The notes under the pieces: model-generated | What the model was told of the DNA's origin: nothing | The model's database searches: none | Seen by the model: the letters and a program-made list of their open reading frames with translations, nothing else | Position numbers and translations under genes: made by a program | Origin: Flavobacterium crassostreae | Lineage (GTDB): Bacteria; Bacteroidota; Bacteroidia; Flavobacteriales; Flavobacteriaceae | Assembly: GCF_001831475.1 (NCBI RefSeq) | Contig: NZ_CP017688.1 | Span: 806,001 to 870,000, forward strand | Reading direction: 5' to 3' | Length of the DNA: 64,000 bases | Shown here: positions 51,413 to 61,192 of the stretch, in pieces | How the letters are laid out: every line of letters begins with the position of its first letter | Numbering within the stretch: position 1 is the stretch's first letter

Positions 51413-52561
51413 TTAGGCTTCTGTTTTGGTGTCGTATTTCATTTTTCGTAAAACGCGTAAGGCTTCTTTGAATGCTAAATAAATGTTTTTGTAGGGTTTT
51501 AAAAGCGGTTTGGCAAGGATCAATCTTTCTTTTGCGTCTTGAAAACCGTTGAGGTAACAAATCATGAATGTAGAGGGTAGGTTTTCTAAATCGATGTATT
51601 CTCGTTCGGTTAATGGGGTTTGTTTTTCTAATTTGAGCAGTAAGCCTAGATTTATATTGTAAATATGCAACAGCATCTTTTTGTTGAATTCTGGAGGCTG
51701 AAACAGCATTTGACTCTCTATCTTATAATACCCATTTTCATAAAAAAAGAGAATTTTTTTTTCTAAAGGATAGTAACTCGTTTTGTCATTCAAACCCAAG
51801 GGAACATATTCGGTAATGGTGAACGAATGCTCATCATAGGCTATGGTAACTACATCTTGAGCAGAATAAAAGAGCTTTACTTGTTCATTGATTAATTCAA
51901 TATCTACTCTGGATAAATAGGTTTTTTGGCGTACTCTTTTGGGAATTCCTGCCCAACATATTATAAACAGCTCTTTAAAAACATGGTATTTTGGTGTCAT
52001 GTCTTTGTGTTTGTACTGTATAAAATCAAAAACACCATCTAGGGTGTGTTTTATATTGTTGCGTGCGTTGTTTTCAATATCTGCCACGGTTGCAATGTTT
52101 TGGTAGTTTTTTTCAACATGTTCTTCGGTTGGCGTGGTGTTGCTTCCGCGTCTTACAAAAACACTATTTGCAGCAATGGTATGGATTCCTTTTTTAAAAA
52201 AAGAAGTTTTGTTTTTGGGTTTGATGGTTACCAGACCTACCACTTTATCTTTGGGTAGGTTTGGAAAAGGAACATTTTCGTATTGAATTTTAGGAGGATT
52301 CTCTAAGTAAGCGTTAACTAGGTTTTGAATGCGGCTGTCATCAAAAAAGTCATCGCCCACAATCTCATTGTCTTGATCCTCAACGCCCACAACAATATAC
52401 GAATTGTTGGCCGGATTAGAATTGGATAAAGCGCAAATGTGTTTTAAAAATTTTGCTTTCCCCTCGCGTGTGTGCAAGTTTAATTGGCGTTTTTTGTCAT
52501 AAAAGCTGTTTTCATCATTATGAGAGAGTAGGTTTTTAACTAAAAGACGCTTGTTAATCAT
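51413..52561 (-). CDS. AlbA_2 (Schlafen-like) domain putative ATP-/nucleic-acid-binding protein
   Basis: A 382-residue cytoplasmic protein. The N-terminal 150 residues or so resemble the AlbA_2 putative DNA-binding domain: GKAKFLKHICALSNSNPANN, SYIVVGVEDQDNEIVGDD, FDDSRIQNLVNAYLENPPKI, and NSVFVRRGSNTTPT. The remainder (about 160-382) is not recognised and has no membrane span. AlbA_2/Schlafen-like proteins occur in regulators and in some antiviral systems, but no defence partner genes are adjacent, so no function is assigned. Confidence 0.75.
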   Translation of the reverse strand: MINKRLLVKNLLSHNDENSFYDKKRQLNLHTREGKAKFLKHICALSNSNPANNSYIVVGVEDQDNEIVGDDFFDDSRIQNLVNAYLENPPKIQYENVPFPNLPKDKVVGLVTIKPKNKTSFFKKGIHTIAANSVFVRRGSNTTPTEEHVEKNYQNIATVADIENNARNNIKHTLDGVFDFIQYKHKDMTPKYHVFKELFIICWAGIPKRVRQKTYLSRVDIELINEQVKLFYSAQDVVTIAYDEHSFTITEYVPLGLNDKTSYYPLEKKILFFYENGYYKIESQMLFQPPEFNKKMLLHIYNINLGLLLKLEKQTPLTEREYIDLENLPSTFMICYLNGFQDAKERLILAKPLLKPYKNIYLAFKEALRVLRKMKYDTKTEA

Positions 52562-52581
52562 GGGAGATGCTTTGGGTTATA

Positions 52582-52622
52582 TAAAAAATTGCCACAGTTT
52601 TAAAACGAGTCTAAACTGTGGC
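52582..52622 (-). terminator. Terminator after the SDR gene
   Basis: GCCACAGTTT (52591-52600) pairs with AAACTGTGGC (52613-52622). On the minus strand the stem is followed by AATTTTTTAT. It ends the SDR transcript before the AlbA_2-type gene. Confidence 0.82.
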
Positions 52623-52643
52623 ATGGATAGGTTTGCAAGGCTT

Positions 52644-53396
52644 TTAATCTCTTTTTACAATTGTAGAAGAGGCTTGTGCAGTGCTCATTACTACCAGATC
52701 TGCAATATTGACGTGATAGGGTCTGGAGAGCACAAAATGGATTATATCTGCAATATCGTCGGCTTGCAGTGGGCTAAAGCCTTTGTACACATTAGCGGCT
52801 CTGGTGGTATCGCCTTTAAAGCGGACTTGGCTAAACTCTGTAGCCACCATCCCTGGATGAATGGCGCCTACTTTGATCCCATACAAATTTAAGTCCATCC
52901 GCATGCCTTGGTTCAGTGCATCTACGGCGTGTTTTGTAGCGCAATAAACATTTCCGTTGGGGTAAACTTCTTTTGCGGCAGTAGAACCAATATTGATAAT
53001 ATGGCCAGATTGTCGCGTCTTCATTTGCGGAATAATTGCTTTAGAAACATATAGCAAGCCTTTGATATTAATGTCAATCATGGCATCCCAATCTTCGATA
53101 CTGCCGTCTTGAATGGGGTCTAGGCCATGGGCATTTCCGGCATTATTAATTAATACATCTATAGTAGCAAAGGCTTCGGGCAAAGAGGCAATGGCTTCAA
53201 AGACTGCTTTTTTGTCCCGAACATCAAACACCAAATGGTGTACTTGGGTGTGTGCTGCTAATTCTTCTTGTAAGGCCTCTAAGCGGTCTTTTCTTCTTCC
53301 GCAAAGGATAATTTTATAGTTGTTGCGCGCTAGGATTTTAGCTGTAGCTTGGCCTATTCCGCTCGTGGCTCCAGTGATAAAGGCTGTTTTGGTCAT
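52644..53396 (-). CDS. SDR family NAD(P)-dependent oxidoreductase (YdfG-like)
   Basis: A 250-residue classical short-chain dehydrogenase. The cofactor motif TGATSGIGQATA is at the N-terminus, followed by CGRRKDRLEAL (Arg residues suggesting NADPH), NNAGNAHG, the serine in INIGSTAAKEVYP and the active-site YCATKHAVD (Y-x-x-x-K). It is most similar to the YdfG class of 3-hydroxy-acid/serine dehydrogenases. It lies 51 bp downstream of the aldo/keto reductase gene on the same strand and is likely co-transcribed with it. Confidence 0.9.
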   Translation of the reverse strand: MTKTAFITGATSGIGQATAKILARNNYKIILCGRRKDRLEALQEELAAHTQVHHLVFDVRDKKAVFEAIASLPEAFATIDVLINNAGNAHGLDPIQDGSIEDWDAMIDINIKGLLYVSKAIIPQMKTRQSGHIINIGSTAAKEVYPNGNVYCATKHAVDALNQGMRMDLNLYGIKVGAIHPGMVATEFSQVRFKGDTTRAANVYKGFSPLQADDIADIIHFVLSRPYHVNIADLVVMSTAQASSTIVKRD

Positions 53397-53447
53397 TTTG
53401 TTAGTTTTGAAAAGGGTTTTTGTTTGGACTGCATTTGTGCCATGGGT

Positions 53448-54320
53448 TTAAGGAACTTCGTGCCCCATGCTTTCGCTCCATATTGCAAACCAATCTTCTG
53501 GATCAAGGGTGAGTGCTACGGCTTTGTGCAACGACTGTATGCGAGCAATATTTACTGTGCCAGCAATAGGAATTACCTTAGCGGGATGTTGCAAAACCCA
53601 AGCCAATAAAAGGGTGTCAGAACCCAAATGGTATTTTGACACCAGCGTTGCCAATAGATTTTTTAATCGACGTGTTTGTGGTATGTCTTGTCGGAACACG
53701 GATCCCAAAGGGTTTCCAGAGATTGGTCGTATTTGGTTGTTCTGCATGTAATCAAAGCTGCCGTCGATCATGGGCTCAAAATTAGTGGCCGAAAAAGGTA
53801 CTTGGTTGTAGCTTACGGCTGTTTTTTGGCGGATCAATTCGGTTTGAGAGTTGGTGAAGTTAGACAATCCAAAGGCATGGATTTTCCCTTCGGATTTTAG
53901 TTGTTCTACTGCTTCGGCAATAGTATCTGCCTGCATCAAAGGGCTTGGTCTGTGGAGCAGCAAAACATCTAAATAGTCTGTTTTTAGATTGCTCAAAGAT
54001 TGCTCCACAGATCTAATTATGTGTGCTTTAGAGTAATCATAATGCTTGATGGTAGTGGGCCTGTTTTGGGCAACTATTTCAATACCACATTTAGAGATTA
54101 GTTGGATTTTTTCTCTAGCAATGGCGCTAGATGCAAAAGCGTTTCCAAAAGCAGCTTCGGTAGTATACGAGCCATAAATTGGCGCATGGTCAAAGGTGGT
54201 GATTTTATTTTCAAAACAAACATGGAGGATGTTTTCCATCTCTTTTTGATTGAGGTTTTTATCCCAAATACCCCAATTCATTGTTCCTGCAATGATGGGC
54301 GATAACGTGGTTGTATTCAT
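53448..54320 (-). CDS. Aldo/keto reductase (YdhF-like)
   Basis: A 290-residue AKR-fold NADPH oxidoreductase. The catalytic tetrad is visible: Asp and Tyr in TTFDHAPIYGSYT, Lys in LISKCGIEI, His in VLLLHRPSPL. The FGLSNFTNSQ and IPIAGTVNIARI segments place it near E. coli YdhF. The start is the ATG at 54320 (MNTTTLSPIIAGTMNWG); an ATG nine codons upstream adds a non-conserved tail. The substrate is unknown. It forms a probable two-gene reductase operon with the SDR gene. Confidence 0.92.
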   Translation of the reverse strand: MNTTTLSPIIAGTMNWGIWDKNLNQKEMENILHVCFENKITTFDHAPIYGSYTTEAAFGNAFASSAIAREKIQLISKCGIEIVAQNRPTTIKHYDYSKAHIIRSVEQSLSNLKTDYLDVLLLHRPSPLMQADTIAEAVEQLKSEGKIHAFGLSNFTNSQTELIRQKTAVSYNQVPFSATNFEPMIDGSFDYMQNNQIRPISGNPLGSVFRQDIPQTRRLKNLLATLVSKYHLGSDTLLLAWVLQHPAKVIPIAGTVNIARIQSLHKAVALTLDPEDWFAIWSESMGHEVP

Positions 54321-54532
54321 GGTTTTAATTTTTAATTGTAATTGCAATTTTGGTCTATTGGATAGATGCTTCTCAAAGTTCTTAAAAATATAAAAATACT
54401 ATCACAACAGATGCCTAAAATTAAGCAATTGCTAGAAGTTTTAACCATTTTTTAACATCTTTACTCTAAAAAAAAATTCAATTTGCACTACCAAATGTAA
54501 GGCTATAAAATTAAGGCATTAAATTCAATATT

Positions 54533-55537
54533 ATGGAACAAAATACAGCAACTTTAGACATTAGAGCAATCAATGAAAAAATAGAAAGAGAAAGTGCATT
54601 TATTGATTTACTTTCCATGGAAATGAATAAAGTGATTGTAGGTCAAAAGCACATGGTAGAACGATTGCTTATTGGGCTTTTAGGCCAAGGGCATATTTTG
54701 TTAGAAGGGGTTCCTGGCTTGGCAAAAACCTTAGCGATCAATACCCTCTCTCAGGCAATTTACGGCTCTTTTAGTCGGATCCAGTTTACGCCAGATTTGT
54801 TGCCTGCAGATGTGGTTGGAACCATGATTTACAACATAAAACAAAATGAGTTTTCTATTAAAAAAGGGCCTATTTTTGCTAATTTTGTTCTTGCAGACGA
54901 GATTAACCGTGCGCCAGCAAAAGTGCAATCGGCATTATTGGAGGCCATGCAAGAAAAACAAGTAACCATTGGAGATACTACTTTTAAACTAGAAAGACCC
55001 TTCTTGGTGCTTGCCACCCAGAACCCAGTGGAGCAAGAAGGAACCTACCAGTTGCCAGAGGCACAAGTAGACCGTTTTATGCTAAAGACCGTTATTGATT
55101 ATCCAAAAATGGACGAAGAGCGTTTGGTGATTCGTCAAAATTTAAAAGGAAGTTATCAAAAAGTAAACCAAGTAGTTTCGGTAGAACAGATCTTGCGAGC
55201 ACAAGAAGCCGTTCGCGAAGTGTATATGGATGAGAAAATAGAAAAATACATCTTGGATATTATCTTTGCAACACGGTATCCAGAGAAATACAAATTAGCA
55301 GACTTAAAACCCTTGATTAGTTTTGGAGCTTCGCCTCGTGGAAGTATTAATCTTGCAGTTGCTGCAAAATGTTATGCCTTTATCAAACGCAGGGGATATG
55401 TAATTCCAGAAGATGTACGTGCAGTAGTACACGATGTATTGCGTCACAGAATAGGGATTACCTATGAGGCTGAGGCCGAAAACATTACTTCGGTAGATAT
55501 TATCAACAAAATTGTAAACGAAGTAGAGGTGCCCTAA
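54533..55537 (+). CDS. MoxR family AAA+ ATPase
   Basis: First gene of the Bat operon. This 334-residue ATPase has the MoxR-type P-loop GVPGLAKT (59-66), Walker B VLADEINRAP, sensor region VLATQNPVEQEGTYQLPEAQ and the arginine finger/sensor-2 region FGASPRGSINL. MoxR proteins act as chaperone-like ATPases on partner VWA-domain proteins; here the DUF58, BatA and BatB genes follow on the same strand. The gap to the next gene carries a palindromic repeat. Confidence 0.95.
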   Translation: MEQNTATLDIRAINEKIERESAFIDLLSMEMNKVIVGQKHMVERLLIGLLGQGHILLEGVPGLAKTLAINTLSQAIYGSFSRIQFTPDLLPADVVGTMIYNIKQNEFSIKKGPIFANFVLADEINRAPAKVQSALLEAMQEKQVTIGDTTFKLERPFLVLATQNPVEQEGTYQLPEAQVDRFMLKTVIDYPKMDEERLVIRQNLKGSYQKVNQVVSVEQILRAQEAVREVYMDEKIEKYILDIIFATRYPEKYKLADLKPLISFGASPRGSINLAVAAKCYAFIKRRGYVIPEDVRAVVHDVLRHRIGITYEAEAENITSVDIINKIVNEVEVP

Positions 55538-55540
55538 AAA

Positions 55541-55607
55541 GTTGTTTAATGTTTAAAGCGCGCTGTTGGCTAACAAAAACTTTAAACTTGTTGGAACCGT
55601 AAACAAT
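55541..55607. repeat. AT-rich intercistronic palindrome, moxR-DUF58
   Basis: GTTGTTTAATGTTTAAAG (about 55541-55558) faces CTTTAAAC (55580-55587) and a weaker outer arm TAAACAA further on, leaving a loop of about 20 nt. It is less perfect than the copies at 1145-1210 and 31342-31413 but similar in unit sequence and placement. Confidence 0.45.
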
Positions 55608-55618
55608 TTTAAAAAAAA

Positions 55619-56482
55619 ATGGACACAAAAGAACTTTTAAAAAAAGTACGCAAAATAGAAATCAAAACCCGAAGATTGAGCAATCATATCTTCTCAGGAG
55701 AATACCATACGTCTTTTAAAGGACGAGGAATGACCTTTAGTGAAGTACGACAATACCAATACGGGGATGATATCCGTGCCATAGACTGGAATGTTACGGC
55801 ACGCTATAATGAGGCGCATGTAAAAGTTTTTGAAGAAGAACGAGAATTAACCATGATGTTGATGGTAGATATTTCGGGCTCAGAGAATTTTGGCACCCAG
55901 AACCAATTCAAAAAAGACATAGTAACAGAAATTGCTGCAACCATGGCTTTTTCGGCTACCCAGAATAACGATAAAATAGGATTGATTTTGTTTTCGGACC
56001 AGATTGAGTTGTATATTCCGCCCAAAAAAGGACGCTCCCATGTTTTACGAATCATTAGAGAGCTGCTAGAATTGGAACCCAAAAGCCGTAAAACAGACCT
56101 AACCCAAGCCTTAAAATTTTTATCCAGCACCCAAAAGAAAAAAGCCATTGTATTCCTGATTTCGGATTTTATGTGTCAAGGTTACGATCACAGCCTAAAT
56201 ATTGCAGCCAAAAAACACGACATTACCGGCATTCGAGTTTATGATATCCGAGAAGAAAGCATCCCCAATATCGGAATGGTTTCGATGCTAGATGCAGAGA
56301 CAGGCAAAATAGCCTTAATAGATACCGCATCAAAAACGGTGCGGTTTAATTACGAAAAACAGTATAACCAAAAACTAAACTATTTTAAAGATAGCTTTAG
56401 TAAATCTGGGTCTGGAGTAGTCCACACTAGAGTTGACCAGAGTTATGTGACTAAATTATTAAGCTATTTCAAATCACGATAA
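55619..56482 (+). CDS. DUF58 domain protein (Bat operon)
   Basis: A 287-residue cytoplasmic protein with the DUF58 signature SGEYHTSFKGRGMTFSEVRQ, YGDDIRAIDWNVTAR and EERELTMMLMVDISGSENFG, the last forming a VWA-like MIDAS (D-x-S-x-S). DUF58 proteins are standard partners of MoxR ATPases. It is second in the Bat operon. Its exact role is unknown. Confidence 0.93.
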   Translation: MDTKELLKKVRKIEIKTRRLSNHIFSGEYHTSFKGRGMTFSEVRQYQYGDDIRAIDWNVTARYNEAHVKVFEEERELTMMLMVDISGSENFGTQNQFKKDIVTEIAATMAFSATQNNDKIGLILFSDQIELYIPPKKGRSHVLRIIRELLELEPKSRKTDLTQALKFLSSTQKKKAIVFLISDFMCQGYDHSLNIAAKKHDITGIRVYDIREESIPNIGMVSMLDAETGKIALIDTASKTVRFNYEKQYNQKLNYFKDSFSKSGSGVVHTRVDQSYVTKLLSYFKSR

Positions 56483-56540
56483 TAGTCCTTTTTCAATAGT
56501 TCCTAAATCAGGATCTGAAAAATCAAATGTTTCAAATAAC

Positions 56541-58175
56541 ATGAAAAGATATATCTACTTACTTGTACTTTTTTGTTGTATCCCGGTTTTTGCCCAACAA
56601 AAACCAGTACAAACCCTTATAAATACTACCAAAAACAAAATAGGAGCAGAGTTTAAGCTAACCCTAAAGACAAACGTAGATACCGTATCCAAAGTTGTTT
56701 TTCCGTCACCAAAAAACATGGGCGCACTAGAGGTAATCAAAACCTATCCTACAGATACCATTCTAAAAAACGGACGGTATGAGCTGATCCAAAAATATGG
56801 GTTAACCCAATTTGATTCGGGTAGCTACACTATACCAAGCAGTAAAATCCGTATTAACAACCAGCTCTATTATTCCGATTCTATCCAAGTAGAAGTAGCA
56901 AATGTTGCGGTAGACACCCTGAAACAAAAAATGTATGACATCAAAGACATTGCCACAGCAGAGAGCCAGAAAGCAAACGGCTGGAAATACCTTTTGGCAA
57001 TAGCGCTACTTGCAGCTATAGGCTGTTTGGTTTATTGGTTGGTAAAAAAACAACAAAAAAAGAAAATAGAACACGAGGTTTATAAAACACCTATCGAAAA
57101 AGCAACCAATTTGCTAAACACCCTAGAACAAAAAGCACTTTGGCAAAAAGGAGAAATAAAAAACTACTACAGTGAGTTAACCGATATTGCCAGAAATTAT
57201 ATAGAAGAGGCCATTGAAATTCCAGCAATGGAAAGCACAACAGCCGAATTAATACAGGGACTAAGAGAAGCATCTCAAAAAAAGAAGATGGCTCTCACGC
57301 CAGAAATTATTGAAAATTTAGAGCGTGTTTTAAAACAAGCAGATTTAGTAAAATTTGCCAAATCCAAACCCTTAGATTTTGAAATTACAGAAGACAAAAA
57401 TAAAATTCAAAGAGTAATTGTAACCCTAGACAAAGCCCTACCCGCAGTGGTTGAAAACCAAGAAGACAACCTGCTAAACGAGGTACAAAGACAAAAACAA
57501 ATAGCCCTTCAGTTACAGAAAAAAAGAAAGAAACGCTGGGCCATTGCTGTGGCATCGGTACTTTTTTTGGGATTAACAACCCTTTTTTATTTTATAGCAA
57601 CCCTAGGATTTACTAACGTAAAAGATACCCTCCTAAGGCATCCAAGCAAAGAATTGCTAGAAGGACAATGGATCCAAAGCACCTATGGTGACCCAGGGAT
57701 ACATATAGAAACACCCAAGGTGCTCAAACGTATAGATTTAACAAAATCATTACCCAAAAACGGCATGGCTTTAGTCAAAGAGATGCATTCTTTTGCCTAC
57801 GGAAATATTTCGGATAGTTTTTATATAATGGTATCCACGTACCAATACAAACAAGATTCTGTTTCGGTAGACCTCAAAAAATCCATGGAACTTAGCATCC
57901 AAGCCCTAGAGTCTCAAGGCGCACAAAACATGTTAGTAAAACAAGAAACCTACGATACCCCCGAAGGCATAAGTGGTTTAAAAGGCTACGGTACTTTTTC
58001 GAGAATAAATACCATAACCAACAGCAGCGACAAATTGTATTACGAAATATTGCTATTCAAACAAGAAGGAGGTTTGCAACAAATACTCCTTTTTCATGAA
58101 GAAGGCGATGCGTATGCAAATCAAATAGCAGACAGAATATTGAATTCGGTTGAATTAAAAAAAACAAATCAATAA
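56541..58175 (+). CDS. Bat operon membrane protein with two TM segments
   Basis: A 544-residue exported or inner-membrane protein: signal peptide (cleavage after PVFAQ), an N-terminal beta-rich periplasmic region (about 20-135), a TM helix (about 148-166, KYLLAIALLAAIGCLVYWLV), a charged helical cytoplasmic part (about 170-330), a second TM (about 333-356, WAIAVASVLFLGLTTLFYFI) and a C-terminal domain (about 360-544). The first half resembles BatD/DUF4381-like proteins of such operons, but I cannot name the family firmly. The stop codon overlaps the start of batA by one base, so the genes are translationally coupled. Confidence 0.8.
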   Translation: MKRYIYLLVLFCCIPVFAQQKPVQTLINTTKNKIGAEFKLTLKTNVDTVSKVVFPSPKNMGALEVIKTYPTDTILKNGRYELIQKYGLTQFDSGSYTIPSSKIRINNQLYYSDSIQVEVANVAVDTLKQKMYDIKDIATAESQKANGWKYLLAIALLAAIGCLVYWLVKKQQKKKIEHEVYKTPIEKATNLLNTLEQKALWQKGEIKNYYSELTDIARNYIEEAIEIPAMESTTAELIQGLREASQKKKMALTPEIIENLERVLKQADLVKFAKSKPLDFEITEDKNKIQRVIVTLDKALPAVVENQEDNLLNEVQRQKQIALQLQKKRKKRWAIAVASVLFLGLTTLFYFIATLGFTNVKDTLLRHPSKELLEGQWIQSTYGDPGIHIETPKVLKRIDLTKSLPKNGMALVKEMHSFAYGNISDSFYIMVSTYQYKQDSVSVDLKKSMELSIQALESQGAQNMLVKQETYDTPEGISGLKGYGTFSRINTITNSSDKLYYEILLFKQEGGLQQILLFHEEGDAYANQIADRILNSVELKKTNQ

Positions 58176-59176
58176 TGGGTACTATCACGTTTTTAAATCC
58201 AGAGTTTTTTTGGTTATTTCTTTTGATCCCATTAGCTATAGCATGGTTGGTATACAAAAGAAACGAGCAAACTGCCACCTTAAAAATAAGTTCCTTGGAT
58301 GGATTTCAGGCAACTGCATCGTGGTGGGTACGCTTGCATCCTTTTTTGAGTGGTTTACGATTAGCGGCATTAAGCGCCTTAATAGTAGCCCTAGCAAGAC
58401 CCAGAACAGTAGATGTAAGCAACCAAACCAAAATAACAAAAGGGATTGATATTGTAATGGCAGTGGATGTTTCTGGGAGTATGCTTGCCAAAGATCTAAA
58501 ACCCAACCGAATGGAAGCCCTAAAAAGGGTAGCTGCAGACTTTGTAGAACAACGCCCCAATGACCGCATTGGTTTGGTGGTGTACGCCTCCGAAGCCTAC
58601 ACAAAAACGCCAGTAACCAGTGATAAAGCCATTGTTTTAGAGGCTATAAAGAGCATAAAATACGATAATGTTTTGCAAGACGGAACCGGAATAGGAATGG
58701 GGTTGGCCACGGCCGTAAACCGCTTAAAAGACAGCAAAGCCAAAAGCCGAGTAATCATTCTTTTGACAGATGGGGTCAACAATGCGGGTTTTATAGAGCC
58801 CGAAACCGCAGCAGATATAGCCAAACAATACGGCATTAAAGTATATACCATAGGAATTGGAACCAACGGAATGGCAGAATTTCCTTACGCAATAGGCCCT
58901 AACGGGCAGTTTTTGTTTCAAAGAATGAAAGTAGAAATTGACGAGCGCTTGATGCAAAATATAGCCAGAAAAACAGACGGAAGATATTTTAGAGCAACCA
59001 GCAACAGCAAGCTAGCCTCTATTTATGCAGAAATAAATAAGCTAGAAACCACCGAAATTGAAGAGCTAAAGTTTTATGACTACGACGAAAAATACCGTCC
59101 TCTGGTACTCCTAGCTGGATTGTTACTAGTATTAGAAATAGCCTTAAGAAACACCATTTACAAAAGCTTTCTTTAA
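58175..59176 (+). CDS. batA: BatA, VWA-domain inner-membrane protein
   Basis: A 333-residue protein with TM segments near 10-26 and about 60-76, then a periplasmic or cytoplasmic von Willebrand A domain with the MIDAS AVDVSGSM (D98-x-S100-x-S102), a T in GTGIGMGLA and LTDGVNNAG, plus a C-terminal TM (about 309-325). This is the BatA layout of the Bacteroides aerotolerance operon, thought to work with MoxR in envelope stress or oxygen tolerance. Its start overlaps the upstream stop codon. Confidence 0.93.
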   Translation: MGTITFLNPEFFWLFLLIPLAIAWLVYKRNEQTATLKISSLDGFQATASWWVRLHPFLSGLRLAALSALIVALARPRTVDVSNQTKITKGIDIVMAVDVSGSMLAKDLKPNRMEALKRVAADFVEQRPNDRIGLVVYASEAYTKTPVTSDKAIVLEAIKSIKYDNVLQDGTGIGMGLATAVNRLKDSKAKSRVIILLTDGVNNAGFIEPETAADIAKQYGIKVYTIGIGTNGMAEFPYAIGPNGQFLFQRMKVEIDERLMQNIARKTDGRYFRATSNSKLASIYAEINKLETTEIEELKFYDYDEKYRPLVLLAGLLLVLEIALRNTIYKSFL

Positions 59177-59279
59177 AACCGTTCCAAATCCAGAGATCCA
59201 ATAAAACAAATAAGCGGCAATTAAAAGCTAGAAATTGAAAATGTGCCCCAATTTGAGGGCTTAGAATTTTAAAAAAATT

Positions 59280-60314
59280 ATGGAACTAGACCAAAGCAAT
59301 TACTTATACCTCCTCTTTTTACTGCCAATACTAGTGGCAGTATTCCTTTATAATATATATTGGAAAAGAAAAAAACAACGCGAGTTTGGTGACTTAAATT
59401 TGATTGCACGGCTAAGTCCAGAGCGTTCCGTATTCAAGCCGATTTTAAAACTAGTAGTGCTTCTATTGGCCATAGCCGGATTGATTTTGGGACTAGTTAA
59501 CCCAAAAATTGGCACCACCATGGAAACCGTAAAACGAGAAGGAATAGACATTGTTTTTGCCATGGACGTATCCAAGAGTATGTTGGCCCAAGATATTGCG
59601 CCAAGTAGGTTAGAGAAGAGCAAACAAATTGTTTCGCAAATCATCAACCAGCTAGGCAATGATCGCATTGGTATTGTAGCCTATGCAGGTAGCGCTTTTC
59701 CGGTATTGCCTATCACTACAGATTATAGCGTAGCAAAAATGTTTTTGCAAAGCATGAGTCCAGATATCGTATCCTCACAAGGTACCGCCCTAGACGAGGC
59801 AATAAAATTATCGGCAACTTATTTTGACCCAAAAAGCAAAACCAGCAAGTTGTTAGTTCTAATTTCTGACGGAGAAGACCATTCTGAAGGGGCTCAATCC
59901 GTAGCCGCAGACGCAAACAAGCAAGGCATGCGTATTGTGACCATAGGAATAGGAACCGAAAAAGGAAGCACCATTCCACTGCCCACAACCACAGGCCAAC
60001 CAAATTACCAACGCGATAATGCAGGCGCAATTGTTACCACCAAATTAAACCGAGCCAATCTTCAGGCTATAGCCAAAGCTACTAAGGGCGGTTATATAGA
60101 TGGTAACAATACCAAAGAAGTGGTAGAATATCTAAAAAACACCCTAAATACCATCCAAAAAACGGAGTTCGAATCCACACAGATGGCTAATTTTCAATCT
60201 CAATTTCAGTGGTTTTTAGGATTTGCATTCGTACTGCTATTTTTGGATCTATTCTTTTTAGAAAAAAAGACCACATGGCTAAAAAAATTAAATCTCTTTA
60301 ACGACAAGTCGTAA
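59280..60314 (+). CDS. batB: BatB, VWA-domain inner-membrane protein
   Basis: A 344-residue paralogue of BatA with the same order of parts: N-terminal TM segments (about 8-26 and 56-72), a VWA domain with MIDAS AMDVSKSM (D96-x-S98-x-S100), SSQGTALDEA and LISDGEDHSEG, and a C-terminal TM (about 307-328). BatA and BatB are thought to form a membrane complex. It lies 103 bp after batA. Confidence 0.93.
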   Translation: MELDQSNYLYLLFLLPILVAVFLYNIYWKRKKQREFGDLNLIARLSPERSVFKPILKLVVLLLAIAGLILGLVNPKIGTTMETVKREGIDIVFAMDVSKSMLAQDIAPSRLEKSKQIVSQIINQLGNDRIGIVAYAGSAFPVLPITTDYSVAKMFLQSMSPDIVSSQGTALDEAIKLSATYFDPKSKTSKLLVLISDGEDHSEGAQSVAADANKQGMRIVTIGIGTEKGSTIPLPTTTGQPNYQRDNAGAIVTTKLNRANLQAIAKATKGGYIDGNNTKEVVEYLKNTLNTIQKTEFESTQMANFQSQFQWFLGFAFVLLFLDLFFLEKKTTWLKKLNLFNDKS

Positions 60315-60363
60315 CTACTTTAGCACAGACACCGGTTTGTTGGAGAAATAAAAACAGAATTAA

Positions 60364-61110
60364 ATGAAAAATAGTAAAAAATACCACGCCGTTTTTATCT
60401 TGTTTCTTTTTTGCGGATTGCCTACCGCATGGGCACAAGACCAAGGCAGCATTTTGCCCCAAGCCAACCAGCAATACAAAGACAAAAACTTTGTAGAAGC
60501 CGAGGCCAATTACAGAGTTTCAAGTTCTAAATCTGCACATAAAACCAGCTCGACCTACAATCTAGGTAATGCCATTTATAGACAAAATCAAGCATCCGAG
60601 GCCAAACATGCCTACCAAGAGGCACTACAAACAGCCAAAACCGCTACGCAAAAACACCAAGCATTGCATAACCTTGGCAACGTTTTTATGAAAGAAAAAG
60701 ACTATACACAGGCCGTTGCAGCATATAAAAATGCCCTAAGAAACAACCCCTCCGATGAAGAAACGAGATACAATTATGCTTTGGCCAAAAAAATGTTGAA
60801 AGAAAATCCGCCAAAAGAAGACCAAAACAAGAAGGATAAGGATAAAAAAGACAAAGACAAAGACAAGGATAAAAAAGACGATACTAAAGATAAAGACAAA
60901 AAAGAAGACCCCAAGAAAGATGGGGACAAAGACCAGAAAGATTCCAAAAATCCAGACCAAGAAGCTCCCAAGCCCCAACCAGAGAGCATGTCAGAACAAC
61001 GTTTAAAAAACCTCTTGAACGCCGTAAATAACGAAGAAAAGAAAGTACAAGACAAAGTAAACGCAAACAAAGTAAAAGGCAAACCAACCAAAACAGAAAA
61101 AGACTGGTAA
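60364..61110 (+). CDS. batC: BatC, TPR protein with Lys/Asp-rich tail
   Basis: A 248-residue exported protein: signal peptide (cleavage after TAWAQ), three TPR-like units (about 33-140, for example HNLGNVFMKEKDYTQAVAAY), then a tail of about 45 residues of low-complexity Lys/Asp repeats (about 152-205), followed by the conserved EQRLKNLLNAVNNEEKKVQ helix. This is the BatC layout. The polyampholyte tail is probably disordered; reading its opposite strand gives long but meaningless frames. It lies 49 bp after batB. Confidence 0.92.
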   Translation: MKNSKKYHAVFILFLFCGLPTAWAQDQGSILPQANQQYKDKNFVEAEANYRVSSSKSAHKTSSTYNLGNAIYRQNQASEAKHAYQEALQTAKTATQKHQALHNLGNVFMKEKDYTQAVAAYKNALRNNPSDEETRYNYALAKKMLKENPPKEDQNKKDKDKKDKDKDKDKKDDTKDKDKKEDPKKDGDKDQKDSKNPDQEAPKPQPESMSEQRLKNLLNAVNNEEKKVQDKVNANKVKGKPTKTEKDW

Positions 61111-61192
61111 AAAAGTAATTTTCGAGGCTTGCAACCCAGCACTAAAACCCAAACCAGAACCTATTCTGTGGATAAATGAACAAAGATTAAGG

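Noticed and set aside
60736..61142. Long minus-strand frames opposite batC
   Set aside because: They are produced by the Lys/Asp repeat codons of batC read backwards, giving Phe/Leu/Ser-rich nonsense.
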